Positions 14,281-25,859 of a stretch of 64,000 bases of DNA are shown here, one piece after another. The first letter of the stretch is position 1; each line of letters begins with the position of its first letter. The translations under genes were made by a program, and so were the position numbers. The notes under the pieces are model-generated. The model saw nothing but the letters and a program-made list of their open reading frames with translations. It ran no database searches and was not told the DNA's origin. Source of the stretch: Auanema rhodensis. Taxonomy: Eukaryota; Nematoda; Chromadorea; Rhabditida; Rhabditidae. The stretch is taken from the NCBI GenBank assembly GCA_964057225.1, contig OZ059898.1, positions 12,053,767 to 12,117,766 of the forward strand, read 5' to 3'.

Positions 14281-15682
14281 TTTTAAATATACATATACTA
14301 TATATATATATATAGTTAGCCTATTACTAGTTTTAGAAAAAAAGTTTAAACATGCTGAGCATATACCAGCTTATAATTAAAAAATTAGAGTTGGTATACT
14401 GTAGTTGAATTGTCAGGAAAAGTTGAATATGATACCAACTGTATACAGATTATTATCTGGTTTTTAACACAAATTATTAAGTTTTTTACATATGTCAAGC
14501 CTATTTTTCTATTTTTCTTTCGAATTTCAGATAATTTTGAATAAAAATTGAATAAATGTACTTTATTATTCAATAAATATTTCCTTTATAATTATTATGA
14601 GTTTTATATAAACAATTTCAACCTTATAAATATACTTTTTTAGTTAAATTTGATGAAATACCATTTTCTTTTAACTGAATTTCAAACTAAAACACATCAA
14701 TTACTTGAATTTCACAGCCTAGTTCAGCTATATCACTTTAACTTGTTCACCGTTGGAGGAATTTAGATGAAAACTTACAGCATGAAGTTTAAAAGAAAGA
14801 AAGAAATTTTATTTAACTAAGGGAGGATATAAATTCAATTTTAAATGTGTTTTCACATTTATATCTTTTAAAAACAACATTACTTAACATTACTACTATT
14901 CAAATACTGATTTTATGATTTCAAAGGCCAATGAAGGAGAATGAAATTAAACTTTAAGAGGTTTAAGAATATTCGATTGCTGCTAAAAATACTTAAAAAG
15001 CTGATCTGATCGTAAAAAAATGACAGATGATGAGAAGAAAAAGTTTTTATTTCGAAAAGATATGTATTTATAATATTATAGAAATACATATATATATGTA
15101 AATATTGATTAATTATTATAATTATATATATAAAGTATAAGTTAAGTAACAAAACATATTAGAAGCATGATGAAGTTTCATATTCATTCATTTGCAATTC
15201 TAGTGTTATTGCTCTTTATTCATTTAGTTCACATACATACACATAGTATAGTATATATGTATTATATGTATTTAACTAGGAAATAATTCTTATATATCAA
15301 TAACAATTAAAGTTTTGAACAATCTGAATAAATTAAAATATTTATTATAATTATGATAATTAAAGCAAGTTATATACTAGATGAGAAAAGATCTGTATGT
15401 ATTCATGGTCAGATTGCACGCACTTTATCATCGTCGACATGAGCTGAAGTAGAAATTTGAAAATTGAAAGGGAATAACATGTACATGATATATAGTATTA
15501 CAGTGAATATTCTCAAATATAAGTAGTAAGCATGTGTATGGATATGTAGATATCTTCAGATTTGTATTGACTGTGCACTTTGATGATCTGCCACAAGCTC
15601 AGCTTATTCAATGACATCGTCTTCAACAAATTGTTCTTGAATGGCATTTTCATCTGAGTAGTTCATCTAAGTAGTTCATGTT

Positions 15683-15683
<1 letters not shown>

Positions 15684-15718
<35 letters not shown>

Positions 15719-15719
15719 A
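15684..15719. repeat. (GTT)n microsatellite
   Basis: About 12 uninterrupted trinucleotide units. Confidence 0.9.
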
Positions 15720-17103
15720 TTTTTCTTCTTTGTTTATTTGTTTTTATTGATCTTGTTTGAAATTGTTTTTCATTTCTTCTAGTTTTCTAAATACAATGAT
15801 TTGATCTTTGTGCGCTATGTGTTCATCATTCTGAAAGACATTTCTCATTCATCGTTGATACAGAAATGCTTCTAAGCAAATTCGTTTTTCATGTTACAGT
15901 ATAAACTATTGATTAATTAATTTTTTTATTTCTAATAATAACAAACAAAAAATCAAAGTTGATTTAAGCATTTATAACAAGAAATGTCTTTAAACTTCAA
16001 AGAGACAAAACCTAATTTGACATTATTTCAGCTTCTGATGCGTAAAACACAATATGCCTTCATTGCAAATAGAATAGACTGAAAATCTAATTTTCAAAGT
16101 TTTGGTATGAATATTGTAATCTGCTTTCATTTAAATAAATCTCCTTGAATTAGTTGTAGAAAAATGATGATTTGATAAGTAAAAAATATCCTTATTCATG
16201 CTGAAATCTACATTGATTGCATGAAAACGAAGAAAGACGAGGAAGATGATGGAGAATAAGACGAACTTAAAGAGGGAAAGGAATAAAGAAAAGGAAGAGA
16301 AGATGAGAAATTCCAAAAAAAGAAAAAGATAATGAACTTCGGGGATATTTTCTATTTCCGCTTTATACGTATTATATTGCTATCAGTTCTATACTAGACA
16401 GGCAAACTCAGAACAATGTGAGAGAAGCGAAAAAGTTGAAGGGTAAACTAGAAAATTTCAAAATTTTATTGTTTTAAACCTATTGACTCAATATTTTTGT
16501 TAATTTTGTAAAATTAAGAGGAGAAAATAGAAACTTTCGAAACTAATGTGTTCTGCCATCATCTTTCAAGTTGTTGTTGTTAGGTTCAGACTTGAGATGT
16601 TTCAAACCTGCAAGAACCTGGAAGAGCCGGAATATGTTTTCAGTTGAATTGAATTGACTTTTCTTTTCTGATTTTGATGGAAATAAATGAATAATATGAT
16701 AACAACGTGATTTCAATGATAAAATATATGAAAACTCATGTTCTATGCTGTAATCCTCATCTGAAATTCTAGGAATTCTTTCTTCTTTTTTAATTTTGAA
16801 TCATCAATCTGCGTTTTTTTTTGAATTTTTTTATAAAAAAATGACAAATTTTTGAACAAACTAATTCATCATTTCTTTATATTTATAATTTAATAATTTT
16901 CTGAAGAACTTATTTTCCCCTTATTATATTTCAAACATCTGTGAACCATTTGGAATTAAAATTTTTAAAGAAAAAGCGAAAAAAGGCCATCTTTTGTTTC
17001 ATTTTGAACAAAAAAAATTGAATTAAAAGAAGAAAATGAATACAGTATAACATTGTAGTTGAGTTATATGTATAAAGTTATAAAATTAATGTCTTTGAAT
17101 ATA

Positions 17104-17106
<3 letters not shown>

Positions 17107-17152
<46 letters not shown>
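17107..17152. repeat. (AT)n microsatellite
   Basis: About 23 AT units. Confidence 0.9.
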
Positions 17153-17154
<2 letters not shown>

Positions 17155-17759
17155 TATATACTATATGTATATAGTTAGTATTTATTGTTTTCTTTCATAT
17201 TTGTCAGTAAATCATTGTCAATCTTACATTTCTTTTTCCTTTAAATCTTTTATGAAAGTCATTAAGGTAGGTATAGTTAGTCACTTATTCACTATATGAA
17301 TATCTATATATGTACATAGTATGTATAGCTTGTCTACTATGCACATATACAGAAAATGACTCTGTATACTAGAAGTAAAAACCTATTTATTCTTTCTTAT
17401 GTGAATAAAATGAAAATGTTGTAATTCACAAATCAATATATGTATAACTTTAACTTTCAACTTTCAAATATTTTATTCTTATACTTTTCTTTTTAATTTA
17501 GCAACAAAGGTTTTTTTTTCTCCCTGTTTCCTTCATATACTGCTTTCCACTACCAGTAACACCTCCTTCTTCATTCCTTTTACTCTCATAGTCTCACACA
17601 TACTCTCACATACACAATTCAGTTTTCAAAATCATCTAACGTTAGAAGTTAATTTATACTTAAAACTTTGCAACCCAACAACTTATTCTCATTTCAAAAT
17701 GAGAAAAAAAAGTTTTTATTGTTTCACACAGTCAATTCAAATACATATTTGCATCCAGC

Positions 17760-17760
<1 letters not shown>

Positions 17761-17791
<31 letters not shown>
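17761..17791. repeat. (CAT)n microsatellite
   Basis: About ten CAT units. The poly-His peptide read here is a repeat artefact. Confidence 0.9.
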
Positions 17792-18030
17792 TGGCGGCAG
17801 TTCCTCCTATTCAGAAACGTTGCTTTGAAAAATAGCTTCGAAAACAGTTTCTTTGTTGCATTATGGCTTTGTCCTTCTAATCGTCTGATTTTTTGATATT
17901 TTGTATATATGAAGAATAATATTCTGAGAATAATAACATCTTATTTCTAAATATATTTGAATGGATAATTAAAATTAATTTTATTTATAATCAGCTTTAT
18001 ATAAACTTTTTTTTATCATTTTTTCTATTC

Positions 18031-18060
18031 CCTCTCTCTTTCTTTCTCTTTCTCTCTCTT

Positions 18061-18113
<53 letters not shown>
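18031..18113. repeat. CT-rich microsatellite
   Basis: Interrupted (CT)n/(CTTT)n tract. Confidence 0.85.
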
Positions 18114-19044
18114 ATTTATTTATCTATCTCTTCTTTTTCTGATCTCTTTTAATATCTTGGAACACTTATATTTATTTCATTTTTTAGAATACATGTATGT
18201 AAATTTGAATTTATTATTTTTCATCTTATTATTTAAGATAAAAGGGGATGTAACCCTTTCAACAAATATTAAAAATAAAAGAATAATAAGATAATTGTTT
18301 GAAAGAGAAATGGAGAAAAAAAAGTTTGTTTAAGGAAAATGAAATAAAGTTCTGAAAAATAGCTGAACAGGTACATATGTATATAACATTGGGCACTCTC
18401 CCTTTTCTTGTTCCTCTTTCACTCTCTCCCTCTCTCTTTTCTGTTTCTCTCTCTCTCTCTCTCTTGTTAGGCTTTTGTCAGTTGGAGTCCAGTGTGGATT
18501 TTAGAGTCACTTCTTGTTGAGAATGTTCTCTGAGCTGAAGCTCTCTAGCAATTACTTTTCTTTTTATAAGATCTTCTTCATTCATTCTCCATATTTATTA
18601 TCTGTATTTATTTATGTATAAGATAGTTATATTGCTTTAAATAACTATATATCTTATATATATATATATCTTATATATGTATATAATCTCACATATTCAT
18701 ATACTGTTTCCATTATTTCCAGCGAAGCTCATTTGATTTCCTATTCCTATTTCCATCATCCATATTTGTATTCATCCAAACTTTCTGTTTTTTAACGACA
18801 AAAAAAAACGAGTAAATTAGCTTATAAATATTCTGATTCCCAAAGTGAGTATGAACGTTGGTAGTCTCATAAAAAAACTTCACTCATCTTTTCTTCTTTT
18901 TCTTTTTTTATTCCAATTCTTCTTCTTTCTTCTCACCAATAACATAGATTATTTAATATTTTATTACCTCTATCTATCTATTAATATATCTTTATACATA
19001 AGATTAACATTCATTTATATATAATTTTCTATTTCTTTATAGAT

Positions 19045-19461
19045 ATGAGATTTTTTCCATTAATACTACTATTTTGCGCCTGCTTTGCCATGATTGAAGC
19101 TAGACAGGACTATTCTGCTTGTAAGGAAGTTATTTCATTCTGTCAACTTTTTGGGATCAAATTACTCAGATGACATATGTCATATACTATATACTCACAA
19201 CTCACATAATTTTCTTTTATTCTAATCTTTCATATATAATGTTTTTATTTTTTAAAAGAAATTTTCATTTAGGTAATCTTGGAAGTCGGGAAATGTGTAC
19301 TGTAATTCCAAGCCATTTCTGTTGTCGTAAAAACAGGTAATATATTCATATATCTTCATTAATACTCATATATATTTAATTTAACTTTCAGATTCAGACG
19401 TATTGTTCGTAATAAAGGATTGAAAAATCGAGGAAGATCCTATTATATTCGTCTTGTATAA
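19045..19461 (+). CDS. Secreted cationic four-cysteine peptide, 69 residues
   Basis: Three exons, 19045-19120, 19273-19336 and 19392-19461, with GT-AG junctions and exact phase closure. The start lies two bases after an acceptor-like CTTTATAG, consistent with trans-splicing or a 5' UTR intron. Residues 1-19 are a strong signal peptide (MRFFPLILLFCACFAMIEA). The mature part has four cysteines in the pattern C-x8-C-x8-CC (core MCTVIPSHFCC). The basic tail holds RKNRFRRIVRNKGLKNRGR and ends YYIRLV. More than a quarter of the mature residues are Lys or Arg and only two are acidic. No known family was recognised. The layout would suit an antimicrobial-type or secreted effector peptide, which is inference. 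A neuropeptide is less likely because no amidation Gly is present. Confidence 0.7.
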
Positions 19462-20562
19462 CCATATTTAACAGCCAAAAGCTCTCTGTTCTTCGTATTT
19501 TTCTTTTAAGTCTTTTTCATCGTCTTCTTCTTCTTTTTTTCTTCAAAGTATGCTCGGCTTGGACCATCAAATCCTACATTCAGACTTTACATGATCTCTG
19601 ATTATAACAGCTTTATGTTATTTATATCAAAGTCTATCATGCTTGATTAGATTTGCTGAAAATCATTATAGTTATCTTATCTTAATAAATGATTATTTTA
19701 GTATTTACTTGATTTTCTTTTTCATTAATTATATTTCAATAAGAAGTTGTTTGTTTACAAAAAAAAATGAAAAATTTTCAAGTTTTAAGTTTGATATCAT
19801 GCTTATTATGAAGAAAAAGGAGGAACTCCTTGTTCAAAAATTGTTCCTACATGTTTTTCTATTCAATAGTTCAAATATTCGTGAACTTTTGAAAAACATT
19901 TATCACAAAGTTTCATATGAAAATTCTTCCAACAAACATACATGTACGCGAACAGATTGAGGAAGGGATTTCAAAGAAAAGAATAAGAAAAAAAGAGAAA
20001 AAGCTGTGCTCCCTCGGAGCATATGCTGATTGAGAAAGATGTTCAAGCTCACATTTTAGATTTTGAGAAAATTTATGATATTTATGGGAAATCACAGACG
20101 TGTCAAGGGTTATACATCATCCGGACGCCGCCTATCCTTATGACTGATGCTCTTTTCTTCTTCCTCTCTGGCTCATCTTGTCCGATATCCATTGCTCCTG
20201 CTGCTCTTCGTCCAGAAACATTCTGATCTGCATCAATTGATCTGAGATTTAAAGATGTTTCACATAAAAAATAATTAAAAATGAAATAAATTATTATTTT
20301 TTCTTGTCATCAGACAGATCTTTTTCCATTTTTTGATTTGTTCCAGCTATTCTCCCAATTGACACTTCTATAACTGATAACAATTCTTTATCTATCCATC
20401 TTCTGACATACGCTTAGATTATTCATGTCCTTTGAAAAACTGATTACTACTCTCTTCAGGCATCATACACACACATACACACATACATCTTTATAATTTT
20501 AAAAAACCTTTTTTTATAATTATATTTATTATATTTTAAGATTAATTAAATATCAATTAACT
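19462..20562. other. Intergenic region with an orphan minus-strand exon-like segment
   Basis: Between two + genes. A minus-strand segment 20241-20103 starts after an acceptor-like AATCTCAG and is open to TGA for 45 residues. It contains GRRAAGAMDIGQDEPERKKKR followed closely by IRIGGVRMM. A second frame is also open over much of it, and no upstream exon was found, so it is not annotated as a gene. Confidence 0.3.
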
Positions 20563-22295
20563 ATGCGATATTTTGCCATTCTCTTGCTTGGCATTAGCTA
20601 TGTGCTTACTGAGCCGAATGACCGCAATGCTGGAATATTTTTCCGCCTCAATCAGAAGTCAATTGACTATATTTCAGGTATTATTTGCTCCAATTTTTTT
20701 TATTATTTCATGCTCTAATGTTATGAAAATATTTTTTAGTATAGCAGAAAAACAAAAATCTATTCTTCAAATACCAAATCTTCATTATATGATTTTATGA
20801 GCAGTTTATTCTATTTATAGACCTAGCATCTGATGCTTTGCCGCAGTTATTAAACAAACTCAGCCCACCAGATGTTAAAGTTAGTGTTGCCAAGATTTAC
20901 GATACTCTTATACATGAGGTCACAAAACCGAATATATCTGCTAAGTTTGTAGAAGGAAAAGGTATTGAACTAGGAAATATACTGGCTATACCAAATTAAT
21001 TATTCATCTTCAAGGTGCTCGTGCTGATATACTTCTCCCGTATATTCGTGTATCATCACATGCTCAAGTTTCTCTAGTATTTTTTGAATATGAAGGTGGG
21101 TAATGAGAGGAAAAATAATTAAACAACTAAGCATTTAGGTGCTTTCCTTGTTGATATTCATAACTTGACAATTGGCATGGAAATTCACTATTCAAGAAAT
21201 GAGACAACTGGTCGCAATGTTATTGATGTTCGTGAGCTTCCAAGAGTTCAGTTCTCAATCTGTTTCTTATTTAGGCTCCATACTGTAACGTCACACATTC
21301 AGATGTTAAATTGATCATTGACGAGGATTCAGATTTGAATTCTATTCGAGATAATATTAAAGATGCTGTAAGTTCAAGTTTAAATTAATTCCTAAAACGA
21401 AAAACTATATAGATTATTGGGGGATTACGTACAGCAGTTTGTGAGACAGCCATTGAAGCTTTAAGATACATTGATGAGCAGGATGTTCAAGTAAGAATTC
21501 GATTACATTCGAACATCAGTTTTTTGATTTTTAAGGATGCATCATTACCCGAAGAAACAACTTATGCTCCACAAATTATCGATATTGATGATGAAGGTAC
21601 ATTGAGCATAACCGAATTAGGTGCCAGCTTGTGCAAGGTAAAGCTATATTGATTCACGAATTAAGAATATTCTGAGTGTTGAAGGTTGATTCATTGGTAA
21701 AAGAGGATGATGATGCATCTGCAAAAACTGCAGCTCCCACTCTCTCATCGCCAGAAACAGTATATCCCTCCCTGTCCTGGAGTCCAGATTTGAGTCTTGT
21801 TTATCCTCCACAATTCACTAAAGATGTAAGTTTAAAAATTAAATATCACATAAATGAATATATAAAAAGTGAAATGCAACCGCTAATTACAATTAAAATA
21901 TTTAAAATGAATTTTGCACATTGCAACACGTACGTGTTTCATGTTCTCTTGTTCTTTTTGCAAATATGCTAATATTACTAATCAAGTTTTTAATGAAAAC
22001 AAAAAAAAATTCAAAATTAAGGATGTTGTATTTGGCTTTGACGGTGGAATATTGCTGAATGGACAGGCCGCTAATGATGTGGAAAAGCCACAGACATTGA
22101 ATGTGAGCGTATTAAATGAAAAGGTTTCTTTTTAAAATACGATAATTGAGAAACAATTTGTTTTTCTACTTTATCTAGATGATTGGCATTCTGATCTCAG
22201 AATATATTCCAAATACGTTGTTGGCTCACATTTATGATTCTGGAATAGGGACAATTCATGAAAGGTTTGCTTCGAAGAAAGAAAAAAAAGCTGAG

Positions 22296-22345
<50 letters not shown>

Positions 22346-23400
22346 GAGAGAGAGAAAGAGAAAATGAAAGAGAAAGAGAAAATGAGAGAGAAAGAGAGAA
22401 AAGGATGTTCTTTACTTTTCTATTAGATTTGTGCCATCCGACCTTCCAAAAGTTTTGAGCAAATTAGGAAAGCTCATGTGCTCCAAATGCTATTTGGATA
22501 TCAATGCAACATTAACGAGGTAAAAAAATACGATATATGAATTGTTTTTTTGAATTGAAATTGCAAATTTAAGCAAGCCTCTTCTTGAAATCAACTCGAA
22601 ACTTGGTGCACGTATTCTCATTTCTGGAAACGTCACATTCAATTTCCAGGGTAACAAACTTCATTTTCCCTTTTCTTCTGCAGATGAAACAAAAAACAAT
22701 TTTTTTCTAGGGAGAAAAGAAAATTATAATCTTCTTCATGCAAACATCTCACTTCATGTTACTGTAAGATGACACGTTATGAACAAATGTATATATTGAA
22801 AGAATATAATTTCAGTTGAAGCCTACAATTCGTCATTCACGTGTATACGGTGATGTTTCTCTCGCATCAGTTGATGTCAACGTTTTCGATGTTTGTTTTC
22901 ATACTTTTCTTACTTGAAATCATGAATAGAATCAAAATTTCTATTTCTTTTATCTTTTTTGTCTTTTTTTGTCTTCAAAATCCAAAAGATTAATCATCAT
23001 ATTCAGATGGCCATGGGCGGAATTATGGCTGTACCATTAGAGAAATTGACATCATTTGTGATTCCTCGAGTACTTTGGCCTCAGGTTAAGAAACGTCTTC
23101 GTTTTGCTCTGAACAAGCGAGGTAAATATGATCCTGTGCATGATTTTTGATTTTTTCCGAAATTTTTGAAATTATTTGAATAACTGAATCATACTTTCCT
23201 TCATTTCTTCAATTTCAGGAGTTCAACTACCAGTTCTATGTGGAGTAGAATTGGAGCATTTATCTCTGTCATATATTGACCACGCTATAGTAGTCAATAC
23301 TGATTTCAACTTTGATTTGCCTTTGTTTGTCAACAAATTCAAAATTTATTTAGGCTATAAGTCTCAATATAATACAAATCTTCCGAAATATATTTATTAA
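20563..23400 (+). CDS. BPI/LBP-family lipid-binding protein, 540 residues
   Basis: Sixteen exons: 20563-20677, 20821-20961, 21015-21095, 21139-21227, 21275-21367, 21413-21490, 21536-21637, 21685-21825, 22022-22123, 22179-22264, 22427-22519, 22574-22650, 22711-22763, 22816-22890, 23007-23121 and 23219-23400. They sum to 541 codons including the stop. A signal peptide (MRYFAILLLGISYVLT) is followed by two long beta-rich halves typical of the BPI/LBP/CETP fold. Cys146 (APYC) and Cys183 (TAVC) sit where the conserved N-domain disulfide of BPI proteins lies. A Ser/Pro-rich linker region near residues 240-270 joins to the C-terminal domain. Family members bind lipid or lipopolysaccharide; nematodes have several of unknown role. 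The donor of exon 4 is poor (GAT|GTTCGT), though phase supports it. The intron after exon 10 holds a (GA)n tract. Confidence 0.85.
22297..22402. repeat. (GA)n tract in BPI/LBP gene intron
   Basis: About 105 bp of GA-rich repeat interrupted by GT and AAT units. Confidence 0.9.
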
Positions 23401-23583
23401 AAGAAAACAATTTTATTGTTTTTTTTTTCATTTAGTCTGATGCACAGCATAAAAATTGCTTTTAATAAAGAAAAAAACCTTATACAAATATGTCTAATTT
23501 TACTTATATTAATAAATTTATTGTATAATAAATAAATTTAAAGAAATAAAAGATGAATTAATAAACCTAAAATTGCCTTAAAA

Positions 23584-25552
23584 CTACCCTCTTTGAAGAA
23601 AAAACACGAGATTTGCTACGAGTAATGTGATTGAGAGCAGCAACAGATAAACATGTAAGCTTCGTGTGATAAAATGATTAATTCGACGTTTAGCTGATAT
23701 GGAAAACCTGTAAATCGTATAATTAAAATGTCTCAATAAGGCAATTCAACTCACAAACATCCATCTTTGTCAGCTGATTTATCATAATTGATGAGAAAGA
23801 TGCCCAGAATAGATAAAATTGTCACCGATAACAGCTCCAATATCAGATTTACAGTTACAAATATTGCTTAAGAATAGAAATATTATTATATATGTTTGAA
23901 AATAGATATACATAGTATAGGTACATATGATGATTTCGGCTGGTTTTCCGTTGTTATCTGTATAATCATAATTGTCGCAAGAATAGCTGAGAACCCCAAG
24001 TTAATCTGAAAATGCAACACAAACATATCATTAAAGCACTTTTTTCCTTTAAACTACTTTTTCTCCTAACGTTTCCTTTGTAATTCGAGAGAAAAACATT
24101 CCAATAAATGCTAGAGAAGTTAAGATTATTGATGGAATGACTATGAGAACAAAATAGAATTGTGAATTTCGCTTCATCGACACAAAAAATTGAGCCTGAA
24201 ATTCTCATCAGAATATGCTTCAAATTATTCTTCTGATTGATACAGTTGGATATTCTAAACCATCTGATCCTTCTCGTGTATTGTTTGGACCCCTTGAAAT
24301 GGATACAACAGCCCATTCACCACTACTGGCTTGTTTCAAATCAACTGACTTATAAACAAATGGTCTAAGAGTTAATTCACGTGATATATATGTGTATGAT
24401 GTTAAAACTATATGACAAAGTTGTGTATCTTTTGGAAAATTGCCAATCTGAAATAGAAAATTCAGTGAAATTTGATGTTTGAATAAGGCTTCACATCTAG
24501 AACACATAAGACAGTCTGAACCAAGGTGCCTATGAATGTCACAGATCCATTGTACTTTACCTGAAATATTTGAACTTCGATGTTATTCCTTTTGCTTTAT
24601 ACCGTAACTGACATAGACATTTCAGCTTGAACTCTATTACCACTTATGGGATTTACGGAGATTCTAAACAGCATACATATGTTATTATACTTATAGACAT
24701 ATAATTATATGTATATATTCATTATAAAACATTAAAGCTCAGAAAACTTGCAGCTGTTCTGGTGTGATATCAGGTGCCCATAGTACATATGATGGTAGAA
24801 CAACTTCTTTAATTCCATCGAAATCATCAGGATTCCATTTTAATCGAAAATCAGGCCATTTCTATAAAAAAAATAATTATTATAAATATTATAATTTAAT
24901 TATTATATCATATAATATATAATTATTTACTATAATTAATTCAGTAATAACGGTTATGGATTGTTCCAAAGAATCCTGAAATATATTATTTTAATTTATA
25001 TTTTATAAACTTAAAAATAGAATAACTTACAACTGATAAAAGTCGTGCATATGTTATACCAACATCTACTGAAATAGGGTTAACATATTCAGAATACCGA
25101 GCTGAAAATGTGACATTTCATAATGTCAATTCTGATAAAAAAAAAAGAAAAAATGCTGATTATGATGAAATATTCCCTAATGTTGCTGTGGTGCTGAATT
25201 GTAGATTATGAATTTAATTTGAAAAAAAAAATGCAACCGATCAGCATGTTTTTACATTCAAAAATGAGAATATAATTAGTATTTGACGTCATATAATCTG
25301 CAAATTAGCATAAAGTATAATATCTAACCTCTTGAATATAATGGTGCAACATCTGATTTATAATCTTTAAGTAGATGTTGAATTAATCGTGTTTGTTTCA
25401 TTTGAAATTCCAATAATGTTTCTTTAAAAAAAACGAATTTGTTTTCGAAAAACAAAAATCAATGGAATTTTTGAGAAAAAAAACAAACCATTTGAACCAT
25501 TAATATCATATATACAGATTATAATAATAACAATATAGACATTGAATTTCAT
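23584..25552 (-). CDS. Cys-loop ligand-gated ion channel subunit A, 393 residues
   Basis: Twelve exons: 25552-25489, 25421-25329, 25101-25031, 24975-24931, 24861-24752, 24663-24603, 24560-24495, 24447-24244, 24195-24058, 24005-23912, 23866-23755 and 23707-23584. A signal peptide is followed by the ligand-binding domain with the WPDFRLKWNP and WAPDI motifs. The 13-residue Cys-loop spans Cys167 to Cys181 (CVLDIGNFPKDTQLC). TM1 is about 251-274, TM2 about 285-303 (GEKINLGFSAIL), TM3 about 317-341 and TM4 about 369-390. GEK before TM2, without PAR, suggests a cation pore. The adjacent cysteines of classical acetylcholine-receptor alpha subunits are absent, so the ligand is unknown. The TM3-TM4 loop is only about 27 residues. 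The intron after exon 5 uses a GC donor (CT|GCAAGT). It is a tandem paralogue of subunit B just upstream (308 bp gap). Confidence 0.88.
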
Positions 25553-25859
25553 GAATTAAAGTTGTTGCTTTAGTTTCAGAAACAGACAGTTAGAATCGAA
25601 TTTCTGATTCAATTGACAACTTTTTTTGATTCTTCTTCTTTGTTTCATATGCAATATTTAAACAAATACTTGTATTGACTTTAGATATGAAATAAGTACA
25701 TGTGGTTAATACTTTGTCTGTGTGTGCGTGTGTGTCATCTTTATGAAATTTAATACAAACTCGTCTAGACATAATTTCTTATAGTTACAATTATTTATTT
25801 ATTTTCATCTTCAAAGATAACATTAAAATAAAAATTTTTTTAATTTTATTTATATTAAT

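Larger units (their letters stand above)
12478..19044. other. Long AT-rich intergenic region
   Basis: No gene can be supported. It holds many simple repeats: (ATG)n at about 13485-13505, (GTT)n at 15684-15719, (AT)n at 17107-17152, (CAT)n at 17761-17791, and CT-rich tracts at about 18031-18113 and 18421-18465. An imperfect inverted repeat is at 14169-14280. From about 15 kb onward the + strand becomes T-rich. Confidence 0.5.

Noticed and set aside
17699-17896. Poly-His ORF on the + strand
   Set aside because: A (CAT)n repeat with AT-rich flanks and no exon features.
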